A DNA stretch of 64,000 nt, from positions 415,122 through 479,121 of the forward strand of contig NZ_CP065592.1 of assembly GCF_016025255.1 (NCBI RefSeq), given 5' to 3'. Below, in pieces: positions 1 through 9,064 of this stretch. The first letter of the stretch is position 1. Each line of letters starts with the position of its first letter. The position numbers were made by a program, and so were the translations under genes. The notes beneath the pieces were generated by a model. The model saw only the letters and a list, made by a program, of their open reading frames with translations. It searched no databases and was not told the origin of the DNA. Source of the DNA: Sphingosinicella flava. GTDB taxonomy: Bacteria > Pseudomonadota > Alphaproteobacteria > Sphingomonadales > Sphingomonadaceae.

Positions 1-1396
1 CGGTGATCCATACTTTCATCTGCGCGTCGTCGTTCAGGAAACGGCCAAGGAATCGCAGCACCGTTAGGATGTCGCTATCCTCGCCCGCGACCGTGTTGCC
101 AACGAACACCCACAGGGGCCTTTCGATATTGAAATCGGCGATCGCGTCGCCTTTGGTCTCCCATAGCAGGAGCTGCTGATAGAAACTCAAAAGGCAGGCC
201 GTGAAGTAAAGCGCGCGGACTTGCTCGTCCGCATCGTCGGCAAGGTTCAGGATCAGGGATTCCTTGCCGTAACCATCAGCATAGAAGAACTTGTAGCTGT
301 AATCGAACAGGATCGCCTTGGCGTAGGTTTCTCGGACGGCATCCAGCTTGGCCCGGCGCTGCTCGGCGGTCGTGAGTGCGATCGAATCCCGCTGGGGCTG
401 TGTCAGCGACCTGAGGCTTGTCGTTTCAAACTTCAGCCGGGCTTTGCGCTTAAGGATATCCTCTTCGGCCTTTTCGACGGTAAAGCCCTTGGCCACGGCC
501 TGCGAGAAGGTTGCTGAATATTCGAAGGCAAAGCCCTTGCTCACCAGCGCTTCGCGCCGCGCCATCCATGCGCCGCCCGCGCTGCCGGTGCCGCGATGCC
601 CTTCATCGACGAGCACCAGATTGTCGCCTTCGAACGCATCGACCGCGACGGTTTTGTCCCCCATCTCGTCGCCGAGCTTGTTGATGTCGATCACTTCGAT
701 CGTGCCAGGGAAGTCGGGTGCTCGGTTCTTGTCGAACAGGCGATGGAAGGAAAAGCCCGACAGTGACAACTCGTCGAGATGTTGGCGCGATAGCCCTTCA
801 TTGGGGGTCAGCAGGATGATCTTGTCAGGGAAGGCCTTGCCGCCCTTGGCCCGAAAATAATACAGGTATTGCTTGATGTTGACGTGCAGGAGCAGGGTCT
901 TGCCGCTGCCGGTCGCACTCCAAAATGCGATCTTGGAAAGGTCGGCCTCCACATAGTCACGGAAGGGTTCGGCGCCATTTTCGGCGCGATAGCGCTCCAG
1001 CTCGTCGTTCAGTCCGGTGAGCAGCTCGTCGCGACGGTTGAAATACCAGTCGAGATAGATTTCGCTGAAAAGCAGGCTCAAATATTGGAAATATTTCATC
1101 GTCAGCACGCTGCCCTCGACGGCATTGCGCTTGTGGGTGATAGCCTGCCAGTGGCTGACGATGTTCAGGTCATAGCGGCGTAGCTCGGCCGCATCGATCC
1201 GATCGACATCGAACAAGTTTCGAGTCAGTTCGTGGAAGAAACCCGTCTGGCCGTCATCGTCCACGCCTTCATGGCGCGGGTCAGCCAGCCGGCCCTTGAG
1301 CGCGGCAAGCCCGTCTCCCTTGAAGAAGCCAAGCATCCAGCGATTGAGCACCAGCTCCTGATGAAAGGTGCGGCGAGGACGTGGGGCGCGAGCCAT
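1..1396 (-). CDS. Type III restriction Res-like DEAD/DEAH helicase, 3' end missing
   Basis: This is the N-terminal 465 residues of a superfamily 2 ATPase of the type III restriction (Res) kind; the rest lies beyond the left edge. The visible part has a Walker A ATGSGKT at residues 161-167, a DEGH box at 264-267 in place of the usual DEAD/DEAH, and a motif III-like SAT at about 294-296. The Res subunit would translocate or cleave DNA with the methyltransferase encoded just upstream. The ATG overlaps the methyltransferase stop by one base (TGATG), so the two are translationally coupled. Whether a C-terminal nuclease domain exists cannot be seen. It could also be a helicase without nuclease activity. 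Confidence 0.85.
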   Translation of the reverse strand, partial: MARAPRPRRTFHQELVLNRWMLGFFKGDGLAALKGRLADPRHEGVDDDGQTGFFHELTRNLFDVDRIDAAELRRYDLNIVSHWQAITHKRNAVEGSVLTMKYFQYLSLLFSEIYLDWYFNRRDELLTGLNDELERYRAENGAEPFRDYVEADLSKIAFWSATGSGKTLLLHVNIKQYLYYFRAKGGKAFPDKIILLTPNEGLSRQHLDELSLSGFSFHRLFDKNRAPDFPGTIEVIDINKLGDEMGDKTVAVDAFEGDNLVLVDEGHRGTGSAGGAWMARREALVSKGFAFEYSATFSQAVAKGFTVEKAEEDILKRKARLKFETTSLRSLTQPQRDSIALTTAEQRRAKLDAVRETYAKAILFDYSYKFFYADGYGKESLILNLADDADEQVRALYFTACLLSFYQQLLLWETKGDAIADFNIERPLWVFVGNTVAGEDSDILTVLRFLGRFLNDDAQMKVWIT

Positions 1397-4300
1397 CAGG
1401 CGTCACCCGTCTCAAACATCGCTTCCAAAAATGCCGGTTCGATCTGACGGAGCTTGAGCGTCTTGGTGACCTCACCATCCTCTGCGCTGCTGGTCAGCAC
1501 GGACGGGATGTTATGATCGCCGTTGATGTAGACCACTTCATATTCGCTATCGGCGGGGTTGATCGCCAGCTTGTCGCACAGCTTGGCGAGGCCCTCATAA
1601 TCGAGCGTGTCGCAATCGCGCCAAAGAACGAGCGTGCGTTCGCCGGTCGGCAGCGTGCCCTCTACCGCGACGAAGCCCTGCTTGAGTTGGATATCGATAT
1701 GCCGGACGGTGAGGCCGATCAGATAGTTGAACGTCTCGACAAGATCGATCTTGGTCGGGGCATAGGCACCCGCGCTGTCCACAGCGATATTGAGCGTATA
1801 ATCGAATGGTTTGCGCAAATCCTCGACCGACAGGATAGAACCACGCGCCTCGACATCCAGCATATAGCGAATGAGATAGTCATCGCGGGCACCAGACGTA
1901 ACCGCGTCGAGCAATCCGGTCTGAGCGTCGTCGCGCTTCAGGTTCAGATTGTTGAGCGTGTCCTCATAGCTTTCAATCTTCAGCACCTTGAAGGCGTGGC
2001 TGATACCGGTTTCGGGTGCAGTAGGTCTGCCATCGCTCCAAGTGTCGGAATAAACGATCTTCTGCGCGCGTCGCCGCAACACAGGATCAAAGTAATCCCC
2101 CTGCTCGACCAATATATATCGACGCTCACCTTTATCGTCTCTGTTGAGAGACATCACGGCGTGGGCCGTTGTGCCGCTTCCGCCAAAATAGTCTAAAACT
2201 ATCGCTTCTTTATCTTTTCGCACTACAGCGGAAATCGAGGCTTTTGTTGCGTAGAGCGCCTTGGGATAGCCAAAGGCTTTCCGCCCACCGATTATGTTTT
2301 TTAGTAGGTTGGTTCCATGGCTCGACGCATCCAAACTGGGGTCGATCCATATCGTCTTTGGCTTGCGACCTTCTTTGATCCGGTCCTTGAGCTGGACAGA
2401 ATATTCGCCTTCACCCTGCCGTTTCGCGATAAAATCGCCTATCAGCACATGCTCAAGGATTTTCTGTCGATCTGACCACCGCCAGACTCGACGCTCTCCA
2501 TTCGAGTCTATTGGCATGACGCGAGCAAGCGCGACATCTGATGTAAGGCTTTCGAACGTGACCTCTTTTATTTCGCCATCAATGATACGAAACGCGGAAA
2601 TTGCTTCATATTCAGAAGGGTAATCGGCGGTTCTTTTACCACCGATGCCCACAATCCTATTGGACTCTCGATCAACAAAAAGAGGGTATTCGGAATTTGG
2701 GCGATCGTCAGGTGTTGAAAGGCCGCCGCTGCGCCTAAATGGGAGCAGTCGATACTCCGAAATTTCGTCCTCGTACTTATATCCCTCGCCCTGCTCATCG
2801 CTCAATACTTCATCGCATATTATAGCGACTTCGGGGTTATTGGCATACGCAACCGCATAATCGTGACTCGTCGCGAAGAAGCTATTTATACCTCTACCAC
2901 GAGGGTTGCTCTGAATTGCAATCGTGCCAATATATTTTTCTTCTGAGAAAATCTCGTCAAGAGAAGATTTGAGACGATAAAGCTCCATGTCATCAATGGT
3001 GATTTGAAATATGCAGTCACGGGTCATAAATTTCTTAGAGGCCCCGACGCGACCTTCTATCATCGTAAGCCAAGACGAATGCTTGTATTGGTTTTTGTAG
3101 AAGAATGTAGCTTCTGACGTATTGTAGGGCGGATCGATGTAAACGCACTTCACCTTTTCCCGATACCGCTCGGAGAGCAGCGTCAGCGCCTGGAAATTGT
3201 CCCCATGCACCAACAGCCCGTCCATGCTGCCGTCCAAATCGGGAATAGCCTTGAGCAAGTCCGCCCGAAACGCCGCATCGAACAGCGCGGTATCTACCAT
3301 CAGATAGGGCGATGCCTTCAGGTCATCGACACTGCCGGCATCGGCGCTGTCGCGCATTCCCAGATCGTGCCACTGCGCCCATTGCGCCTGATTGCCGGCG
3401 ATGGCCGGGTAAAGCGTCTCGGGCACACGATCAAGGGTCACGCAGTAATGCGCCGCGACGACGAACTTCTTCTTTAGCCACAGTTTCTTCTGAAAATCCT
3501 CGATACTCGCGAGGAAGGTGATCAGATCCAGCGCGATGGCGCGCAGGCATTGGATCATCCGCAAATTCTTCTCGATCGCGGCGAACGCCTGCGCGTTCTG
3601 CACATCGTCGAGATTCATCACCTCGTTTTTGACGTAGAAATCCAGCTCGCGACGTAGGAACCCGCCCAGATCCTTGTGGATGAAATAGTCGGCGGTGTTC
3701 TTTTGCGTGTAGGTGCTCAGGTGCTTTTCGAGCAGCGTGCGCTGCGGGTTCTTCTCCGTCGGCGCGCGCTCGGTCAGGCCCTGCCAACCGGCTTTGACGG
3801 TCTCATCGCCCAGAACCGCCGCAACCGCCTGATCGACCAAGACATCCTGTTTGCTGCCCTTGGGCATCGCGCGATATTCAAAGCGGATGACCAGATCGCC
3901 GCCTTCCTCGGTGATAGGGACGATCTCGTCCTCGTAAGGCTCGCCGTCCTCGTCGATCAGCTCTACCGTCCGCGCTTCGGCCAGCACGAACCGACGTTCC
4001 TTGTCATTGTCCTTGCGATTGTCCTTGGCGGTATCCGCCGCGACCAGCCGGAAATGCACGGTCCGCCCATCGTCAAGCCTGAAGGCGTAGTTGGAAAAGG
4101 CTTCGCCCGACTTGGTGTAATATTGATCCTTGTTGGCCCAATGGAGCACCACCTCTTCCCCGGCGTAGGGGATGGCGTAGGTGTCGCCCTTGTACCGCCG
4201 CTGACTGATGAAATCGCCCTTGTCGTAATAGCGGCTGAAAAAGGCGAGCAGGTGGGTGAAGACGGCGTTCTCGTGTTCCGATGCGCCGGATGCCGCATCC

Positions 4301-4587
4301 TTCAGCGCGGCGCGCAGGTCCTTCACCTTGACGGTGGTTTCGGGATCGAAGCCAAGCCCCTGCGCTGCCTTGATGGCGTCGTCCAGATCGCGCTGGAGAT
4401 GCTCGCTGCTCGCTTGATTGCCGCTTGCCAGCGCCTCCGCGACGCGCTCTTTCAGCCGAGTCGAGAGATAGGCATTGATCTCGTCGGCGCGGGCATTGAG
4501 GATTCGATAGACACCGAAATCCAGCTCGGGCCGGTCGATCTGGAAAATCTCACGCAGCTTGGTGACGAGCGCGTCGTAGTTACTCAT
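1396..4587 (-). CDS. Type III-like (Mod) adenine-specific DNA methyltransferase
   Basis: This 1063-residue protein is a beta-class DNA N6-adenine/N4-cytosine methyltransferase. Catalytic motif IV (DPPYNT) is at about residues 483-488 and the AdoMet-binding motif I (FGGSGTT) at about 800-806, which is the type III Mod order. A roughly 470-residue N-terminal extension precedes motif IV, so it is longer than classical Mod proteins (about 550-650 residues). The segment between the two motifs, where target recognition domains normally sit, has visibly lower GC than both flanks. It lies 31 bp downstream of the SNF2 gene and overlaps the Res gene, so the three form one operon. The likely role is modification of the host site and specificity of a restriction-like defence complex. 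Confidence 0.88.
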   Translation of the reverse strand: MSNYDALVTKLREIFQIDRPELDFGVYRILNARADEINAYLSTRLKERVAEALASGNQASSEHLQRDLDDAIKAAQGLGFDPETTVKVKDLRAALKDAASGASEHENAVFTHLLAFFSRYYDKGDFISQRRYKGDTYAIPYAGEEVVLHWANKDQYYTKSGEAFSNYAFRLDDGRTVHFRLVAADTAKDNRKDNDKERRFVLAEARTVELIDEDGEPYEDEIVPITEEGGDLVIRFEYRAMPKGSKQDVLVDQAVAAVLGDETVKAGWQGLTERAPTEKNPQRTLLEKHLSTYTQKNTADYFIHKDLGGFLRRELDFYVKNEVMNLDDVQNAQAFAAIEKNLRMIQCLRAIALDLITFLASIEDFQKKLWLKKKFVVAAHYCVTLDRVPETLYPAIAGNQAQWAQWHDLGMRDSADAGSVDDLKASPYLMVDTALFDAAFRADLLKAIPDLDGSMDGLLVHGDNFQALTLLSERYREKVKCVYIDPPYNTSEATFFYKNQYKHSSWLTMIEGRVGASKKFMTRDCIFQITIDDMELYRLKSSLDEIFSEEKYIGTIAIQSNPRGRGINSFFATSHDYAVAYANNPEVAIICDEVLSDEQGEGYKYEDEISEYRLLPFRRSGGLSTPDDRPNSEYPLFVDRESNRIVGIGGKRTADYPSEYEAISAFRIIDGEIKEVTFESLTSDVALARVMPIDSNGERRVWRWSDRQKILEHVLIGDFIAKRQGEGEYSVQLKDRIKEGRKPKTIWIDPSLDASSHGTNLLKNIIGGRKAFGYPKALYATKASISAVVRKDKEAIVLDYFGGSGTTAHAVMSLNRDDKGERRYILVEQGDYFDPVLRRRAQKIVYSDTWSDGRPTAPETGISHAFKVLKIESYEDTLNNLNLKRDDAQTGLLDAVTSGARDDYLIRYMLDVEARGSILSVEDLRKPFDYTLNIAVDSAGAYAPTKIDLVETFNYLIGLTVRHIDIQLKQGFVAVEGTLPTGERTLVLWRDCDTLDYEGLAKLCDKLAINPADSEYEVVYINGDHNIPSVLTSSAEDGEVTKTLKLRQIEPAFLEAMFETGDA

Positions 4588-4618
4588 TGAGAATCAAACT
4601 CCCCCTAGGCGGCCATCC

Positions 4619-7492
4619 CTATACGACCGACCAGCGGATGGTGAACAAGGTTTCGCTGGTTTGCCCGCGCTGCATCCGCTTTTGAAGCGCAGCTATCAGG
4701 GAGTCTCGCCTTTCGGCGATATCATCCTCAACTGCAAAGATTTCTTGCCGCTGTTTGCGCTGCTTGCGCTCCAGTTCAGCGAGGCGGCGTTGGGCTTCGT
4801 GCTCCTCTTCCAACGTGGCCGCGCTCCGCGACTGGCGGCGCATAGCCTTAATCTGCTCCTTGGTGTCCTTGAGCGCCCGCTCGGCGGCGTAAATCTTGTC
4901 CTCGGCCCAATGCTCCAGCTTTTCCCGCGCGGCGGCGAAGTGCTGGCTGTTGGCTTCAAGCGAACGGTTGAGCGCGGCTTTTTCTGCCTGCTGGGCACCC
5001 GCCTCAATCCGGGTCGCGATGATCGACGATGGAGCATCGGCGTGCCGGGTAATCGCGCCGACCGAGAACAGCCGTTCGCATACTTCCTGATCAAGCGACG
5101 CGCCGCGATCGTCGACCCCGGAGAGCAACAGATATTCCTCGGTGTCAAAAGAGGTAACGATCAGGCGGCGCAACGTCAGCCATCCGCTTCGACCCTTCAG
5201 CCCTTCGACGACAGCGTTGCGGACGGGGTGAGTGCCCACATCGAAGACCAGTTCGGCTAGCGGGGTAGGCCGCCCCTTGGCATCATCGAGCACCGTTTCG
5301 CCGAGGGGATGCGACAGGCGGTAAAGGAAATAGCCATGTGGGTTGGGGCTGGCATCATCGCTGCCCGCACGCGAGATCAGATGGTAACGACCTTTCGGGA
5401 TGTGGTCGGCGGGCGGTTCGCTGAGATCGAAGGTTAGCGCGTTTTCATCGAAATCGGCCGCATCGTTCAGTATGAACCGCGTAACATCCCAGAATTTGCG
5501 GCCCACCTGATCAAGCTGCGCCCGGGTGGTCTCAAGTCGCAATTTCAGCCTAGCATGCACGTCCTCGTCGAAGTGCTCCAGCAGGGCGCGGCGGGTATCG
5601 TCCATCCGGGCACGGATTTGCTCGTCCAGCTCGTCCCTCAACGCTTTGAAAGCGGCGTCGATGGCATCAGGCGTGCGGCAATCCTGATAGATGGCAAGAA
5701 TGCGCTTCTCGAAATCGACGCCGGACTCGATCGTGCCGAGCACTTCGTCCGACGCCCCGAAAACACCACTGAACAGGCTGAACTTGTCACGGAGCAGCTC
5801 ATGCACCCGCTGATCGGCCTGATTGCGCTCATTCAGGAAATTGATGACTATAACGTCGTGTGTTTGGCCGTACCGGTGACAGCGGCCTATGCGCTGTTCG
5901 ATGCGCTGCGGATTCCACGGCAGGTCATAGTTGATGACCATCGAGCAGAATTGCAGGTTCACGCCTTCTGACGCCGCTTCGGTCGCAATCATGATCTGGG
6001 CGTGGTCGCGGAAATGGTCGATCAGCGCGCTGCGTATATCGATGGCCTTGGAGCCAGATATGCGGCCAGTCTCCGCGTTCGCCTTTAGCCATCGTTCATA
6101 GATGGCCTGCGTCTGTGCACTGCTGTTAGTGCCGCTAAAAGAAACAACCTGATTGGCGTAGCCGTTGGCTTCCAGATAGGCGCGCAGATAATTCTGCGTG
6201 CGGCGGGACTCGGTGAAGATGAGCGCCTTTTGCAGCGCTCCCATGCGGTCTTGCTCGGCAAAGCCAATGTCGAGCGCTTTCAGGAGTGCATAGGTCTTTG
6301 TATCGGTTCCGATCCCGCGCGCCTGTTCGGCAAGCGCCGTGACCTGCTCGATTTCCGCCCTGAGCTTGGCCGGATTGAATGGCTCAACCGCATCATCGTC
6401 TTCGTCGTCTTCGTCGAGCCACTCATCAAGGAGTTCCTCTTCGATTTCCTCGGCAGTGATGATTTCCTCTGTCCAATCGGTTTCGGGTTCATTGCCATCC
6501 CGAATTGTTCCTAGCCGCGTTCCCAACGTGTCCAACGTTCCAGCAATTGCATGGGACGAAGACGCCAACAGCTTGCGCAGGATCAGGGCCGTGAGGTGCC
6601 GCTGGCGCGAGGGGATTGCGTAGCTGTTTTCGGCTTGCAGGAATTTCGATATACCGTCGTATAGCGCCTGTTCTGGGTCAGTTGGCCGAAACGGCTGCGT
6701 AATCGCTTTTCGCTCCGTGTAGCGGACATATTCCAGCACCTGCTTGCGGAGCGTCCGCTTGCAGAAATCGGCCAACCTGAACCGCAATTCGTCAAGGTTG
6801 CCGCCCGCGTTTACATACTTTGACCGGAACGCATTTGCGTCCCCGAAAAGGTTTTCATCAATGAACGTGGAAAGGCCAAACAGCTCCATAAGGCTGTTTT
6901 GCAGGGGGGTAGCCGTGAGCAGCAGCTTCTTTCTGCCCTCCGTGGCCCACCGTAGGGCCTGCCCGATGCGGTTGCTGGGGCGATAAGCGTTCCGCAGTTT
7001 GTGAGCTTCATCGACGACCACGAGGTCCCATGCGATAGGACGCAATTCGTCCTGAAGGCGTGCCGCATAATGATACGACAGGATCACGATCGCCTTCTGT
7101 TCGAGCGGCCATGCGTGTCCGTCACGTTTAAGGGCGCGATAGGTCTTCGCGTCCAGCACCATCGCGGGCAGATTAAACTTCTCTGTCAGCTCCGCCGCCC
7201 ACTGCTGGCGGATCGAAGCCGGACAGATGATCAAGAGTTTCCGTTTCCGTTCCGCCCATTTTTGGCAAAGAACGATCCCGGCTTCTATGGTCTTGCCCAA
7301 ACCAACCTCGTCCGCGAGGATCACACCTTCCGCCAGCGGCGATTGCAGGGCGAACATGGCCGCCTCAATCTGGTGAGGGTTCAGGTCCACCGACGCGTCG
7401 AACAGCGCCATCGAGAGCTGATCAGCCGCCCCGGGAGGAGCGTGCTTGGTCAGGTCATGGGCGAAGTACTTGGCATGGTATGCAGTTGGCAT
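4619..7492 (-). CDS. SNF2/RapA-family helicase of a defence operon
   Basis: This is a 957-residue SNF2/RapA-like ATPase, taking the start at the conserved block beginning MPTAYHAKYFAHDL. It has Walker A DEVGLGKT at about residues 61-68, DEAH at 161-164, an acidic Glu/Asp insert near 345-370, and a C-terminal helicase lobe with motif VI QRIGRCHRYGQ. The last 120 residues are a charged coiled coil. In-frame ATGs also exist at 7510 and 7540, but none of the three has a good Shine-Dalgarno. It is the first gene of the operon with the methyltransferase and Res-like genes. SNF2-type remodelers accompany methylases in several phage-defence systems, and by inference it moves along or remodels DNA or protein-DNA complexes. 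Confidence 0.85.
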   Translation of the reverse strand: MPTAYHAKYFAHDLTKHAPPGAADQLSMALFDASVDLNPHQIEAAMFALQSPLAEGVILADEVGLGKTIEAGIVLCQKWAERKRKLLIICPASIRQQWAAELTEKFNLPAMVLDAKTYRALKRDGHAWPLEQKAIVILSYHYAARLQDELRPIAWDLVVVDEAHKLRNAYRPSNRIGQALRWATEGRKKLLLTATPLQNSLMELFGLSTFIDENLFGDANAFRSKYVNAGGNLDELRFRLADFCKRTLRKQVLEYVRYTERKAITQPFRPTDPEQALYDGISKFLQAENSYAIPSRQRHLTALILRKLLASSSHAIAGTLDTLGTRLGTIRDGNEPETDWTEEIITAEEIEEELLDEWLDEDDEDDDAVEPFNPAKLRAEIEQVTALAEQARGIGTDTKTYALLKALDIGFAEQDRMGALQKALIFTESRRTQNYLRAYLEANGYANQVVSFSGTNSSAQTQAIYERWLKANAETGRISGSKAIDIRSALIDHFRDHAQIMIATEAASEGVNLQFCSMVINYDLPWNPQRIEQRIGRCHRYGQTHDVIVINFLNERNQADQRVHELLRDKFSLFSGVFGASDEVLGTIESGVDFEKRILAIYQDCRTPDAIDAAFKALRDELDEQIRARMDDTRRALLEHFDEDVHARLKLRLETTRAQLDQVGRKFWDVTRFILNDAADFDENALTFDLSEPPADHIPKGRYHLISRAGSDDASPNPHGYFLYRLSHPLGETVLDDAKGRPTPLAELVFDVGTHPVRNAVVEGLKGRSGWLTLRRLIVTSFDTEEYLLLSGVDDRGASLDQEVCERLFSVGAITRHADAPSSIIATRIEAGAQQAEKAALNRSLEANSQHFAAAREKLEHWAEDKIYAAERALKDTKEQIKAMRRQSRSAATLEEEHEAQRRLAELERKQRKQRQEIFAVEDDIAERRDSLIAALQKRMQRGQTSETLFTIRWSVV

Positions 7493-7494
7493 GC

Positions 7495-7509
7495 TGCACT
7501 TTAAGTGCA
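7495..7509. promoter_or_regulatory. Perfect dyad before the SNF2 gene
   Basis: TGCACTT and AAGTGCA form seven-base arms around a single T. The dyad ends two bases upstream of the preferred SNF2 start at 7492. It could be an operator or an RNA hairpin that limits translation of the defence operon. If translation starts at 7540 it is simply coding sequence. Confidence 0.3.
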
Positions 7510-7584
7510 TAAATCGCTGAATGTCGACGCAGTTGCCCATTCAACCGCCGTTGATACGATTCGCTTGGCGATTGGGGGGAAACT

Positions 7585-8406
7585 TTGCGTCCAACAATAA
7601 TCGATGTGCGAAAAGCGATCGTCGACCGCCTGAGGCGTTCAATGGGCGGCGACTTCGTGGTGGTGGGCGCGCCCGATCATCCGTTGGTCATGCGTTCGGT
7701 TGATATCATTGTGGGCGGTCGGGCTGGGTTAACCGCTATCATGGCGATGACAGCTCAAGAGCTCCGCAGCCAAGAACATTTCACCGCGCGATTAACGTTG
7801 AACAAGATGGCTCTGCCGCCGCATACAAACTTTGTTTTTGTATCAATTGATGGTGAGCGCCCGTACTCGCTTCCAACCAACGCATTTGTAACGGAGATAT
7901 CTATTAAGGATCAGAGGGTCTGGGATGATCTGACGTCAATCTCATCCCGCCCGCAAGGCTTCCCAGATGGTAAGTCTTCCGAAAAAATACATCGGCTTGC
8001 GAGTGCGCGTTTTGGCGACACCTACAAACTCGCGCGCGTGTTGCAACGCGGTCGCTCGAAGGCCACCGCTGCACATGGCAACCGCTCAACGCGGAAGCCG
8101 CGACGCGACCGCCTCTCCCACAACATCGAGGCGGCATTCTTCGCTAATCCACCAACTTTACAAGCCATCGCCAATCTGTCCGTCGAAGGAGCTGATCGGT
8201 GGTACGATATGGATGGGGCAGAACCGTTTCCTACCCAAGCTCCAGCAGGAGCCGCTTTCGCGGAGTTATTCCCATCAAGTCCTGGTGACCCAGATAAAGC
8301 CATCCGTGCGGCTGCGTTTGCCGGTTGGGTTCTAACGCCAGCAGGAACAGGCAAGTCCCCCGACGAAATTTCGGAACTGGTCTCTCGCTATACGAGGGTC
8401 GGATGA
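7585..8406 (+). CDS. Unrecognised 273-aa protein, divergent from the defence operon
   Basis: I do not recognise this family. Translation probably begins at a TTG preceded by a GGGGGGA ribosome binding site. The protein is soluble, with no signal peptide or membrane segment. Its first about 90 residues look alpha/beta, with hydrophobic strands around SVDIIVGG and NFVFVSIDG. The middle (about 150-185) is rich in Arg, Lys and Ser. The C-terminal third has alternating helices. The SVDIIV strand recalls nuclease folds, but no downstream E-x-K is evident, so I do not claim one. It is transcribed away from the SNF2 gene and overlaps the HEPN-like gene by ATGA, so the pair form an operon likely to work with the restriction-like genes. 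Confidence 0.75.
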   Translation: MRPTIIDVRKAIVDRLRRSMGGDFVVVGAPDHPLVMRSVDIIVGGRAGLTAIMAMTAQELRSQEHFTARLTLNKMALPPHTNFVFVSIDGERPYSLPTNAFVTEISIKDQRVWDDLTSISSRPQGFPDGKSSEKIHRLASARFGDTYKLARVLQRGRSKATAAHGNRSTRKPRRDRLSHNIEAAFFANPPTLQAIANLSVEGADRWYDMDGAEPFPTQAPAGAAFAELFPSSPGDPDKAIRAAAFAGWVLTPAGTGKSPDEISELVSRYTRVG

Positions 8407-8843
8407 GCGCTCGAAAATCAAGGCATCTGCTGATGCAAGCGCTAGTGCGAGGGTCGCATCACTATGGTTCGAGCGTAGCGTTTAACTACGTTGATGACGA
8501 ACTTTCCGAACTAGGCCGCTGCCAGAAACTGCAACCGTTGCGCCGTCAGCGGCTTTTACAAATCATCCACTCGACGCGGTCGCTCGACACGTGCCTCGCT
8601 ACTATCCTGAGCAACAATGGCAGAGTTCCAGCGAATGGAATTGGTGGCATGCTTCACCAGCTCAAAGGACTTCCGCCTCATGTCAGAGGCTATCTTGACC
8701 ATGCAGCTGCTACCGCGTTTTCATCAGCAATTGCACCTAGGCGTAATCGATATGCGCATAAGGCCGGAAGCTTTCCGACATCTACTCAGGAAGTAGATCA
8801 GCTTGTCTCCGATGTGCATGCTTGCATGACCATGATCCTGTGA
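8403..8843 (+). CDS. Small HEPN-like protein with R-x4-H motif
   Basis: This 146-residue, apparently all-helical protein carries R114-N115-R-Y-A-H119. That matches the R-x4-6-H signature of HEPN RNases, including the polar residue after the arginine. The motif sits between two predicted helices near the C-terminus, its usual place in HEPN domains. Its ATG overlaps the stop of the 273-residue gene (ATGA), so the two are co-translated. HEPN proteins act as RNases or toxins in toxin-antitoxin, abortive-infection and restriction-linked systems. The assignment rests on the motif and helical character only, so the fold is inferred. The 273-residue partner could be its regulator or antitoxin. Confidence 0.65.
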   Translation: MSARKSRHLLMQALVRGSHHYGSSVAFNYVDDELSELGRCQKLQPLRRQRLLQIIHSTRSLDTCLATILSNNGRVPANGIGGMLHQLKGLPPHVRGYLDHAAATAFSSAIAPRRNRYAHKAGSFPTSTQEVDQLVSDVHACMTMIL

Positions 8844-8902
8844 CCCAAATGGGACCCCGCGAATGGGCGGTTGCTCAATCTCGCCTCTAAGTCATTGGAA
8901 AA

Positions 8903-8978
<76 letters not shown>

Positions 8979-9064
8979 ATGCCTGCAAGGCAAAGCCCGA
9001 AGAAAACGAGGTTCCGTTCCGGCGAGGCGTGCCCGCTAGCATGGGGCGATGCGGGATGCAACGG

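Noticed and set aside
1-7540. DISARM or BREX identity for the defence operon
   Set aside because: No DUF1998, PLD-family, PglZ or BrxC-like gene is visible. The left edge cuts the locus, so the named systems cannot be excluded, but nothing supports them.
8843-8902. A repeated tRNA-Lys 3' end as an attachment site
   Set aside because: No second copy of the tRNA 3' sequence was seen in the window, so no att site is annotated.
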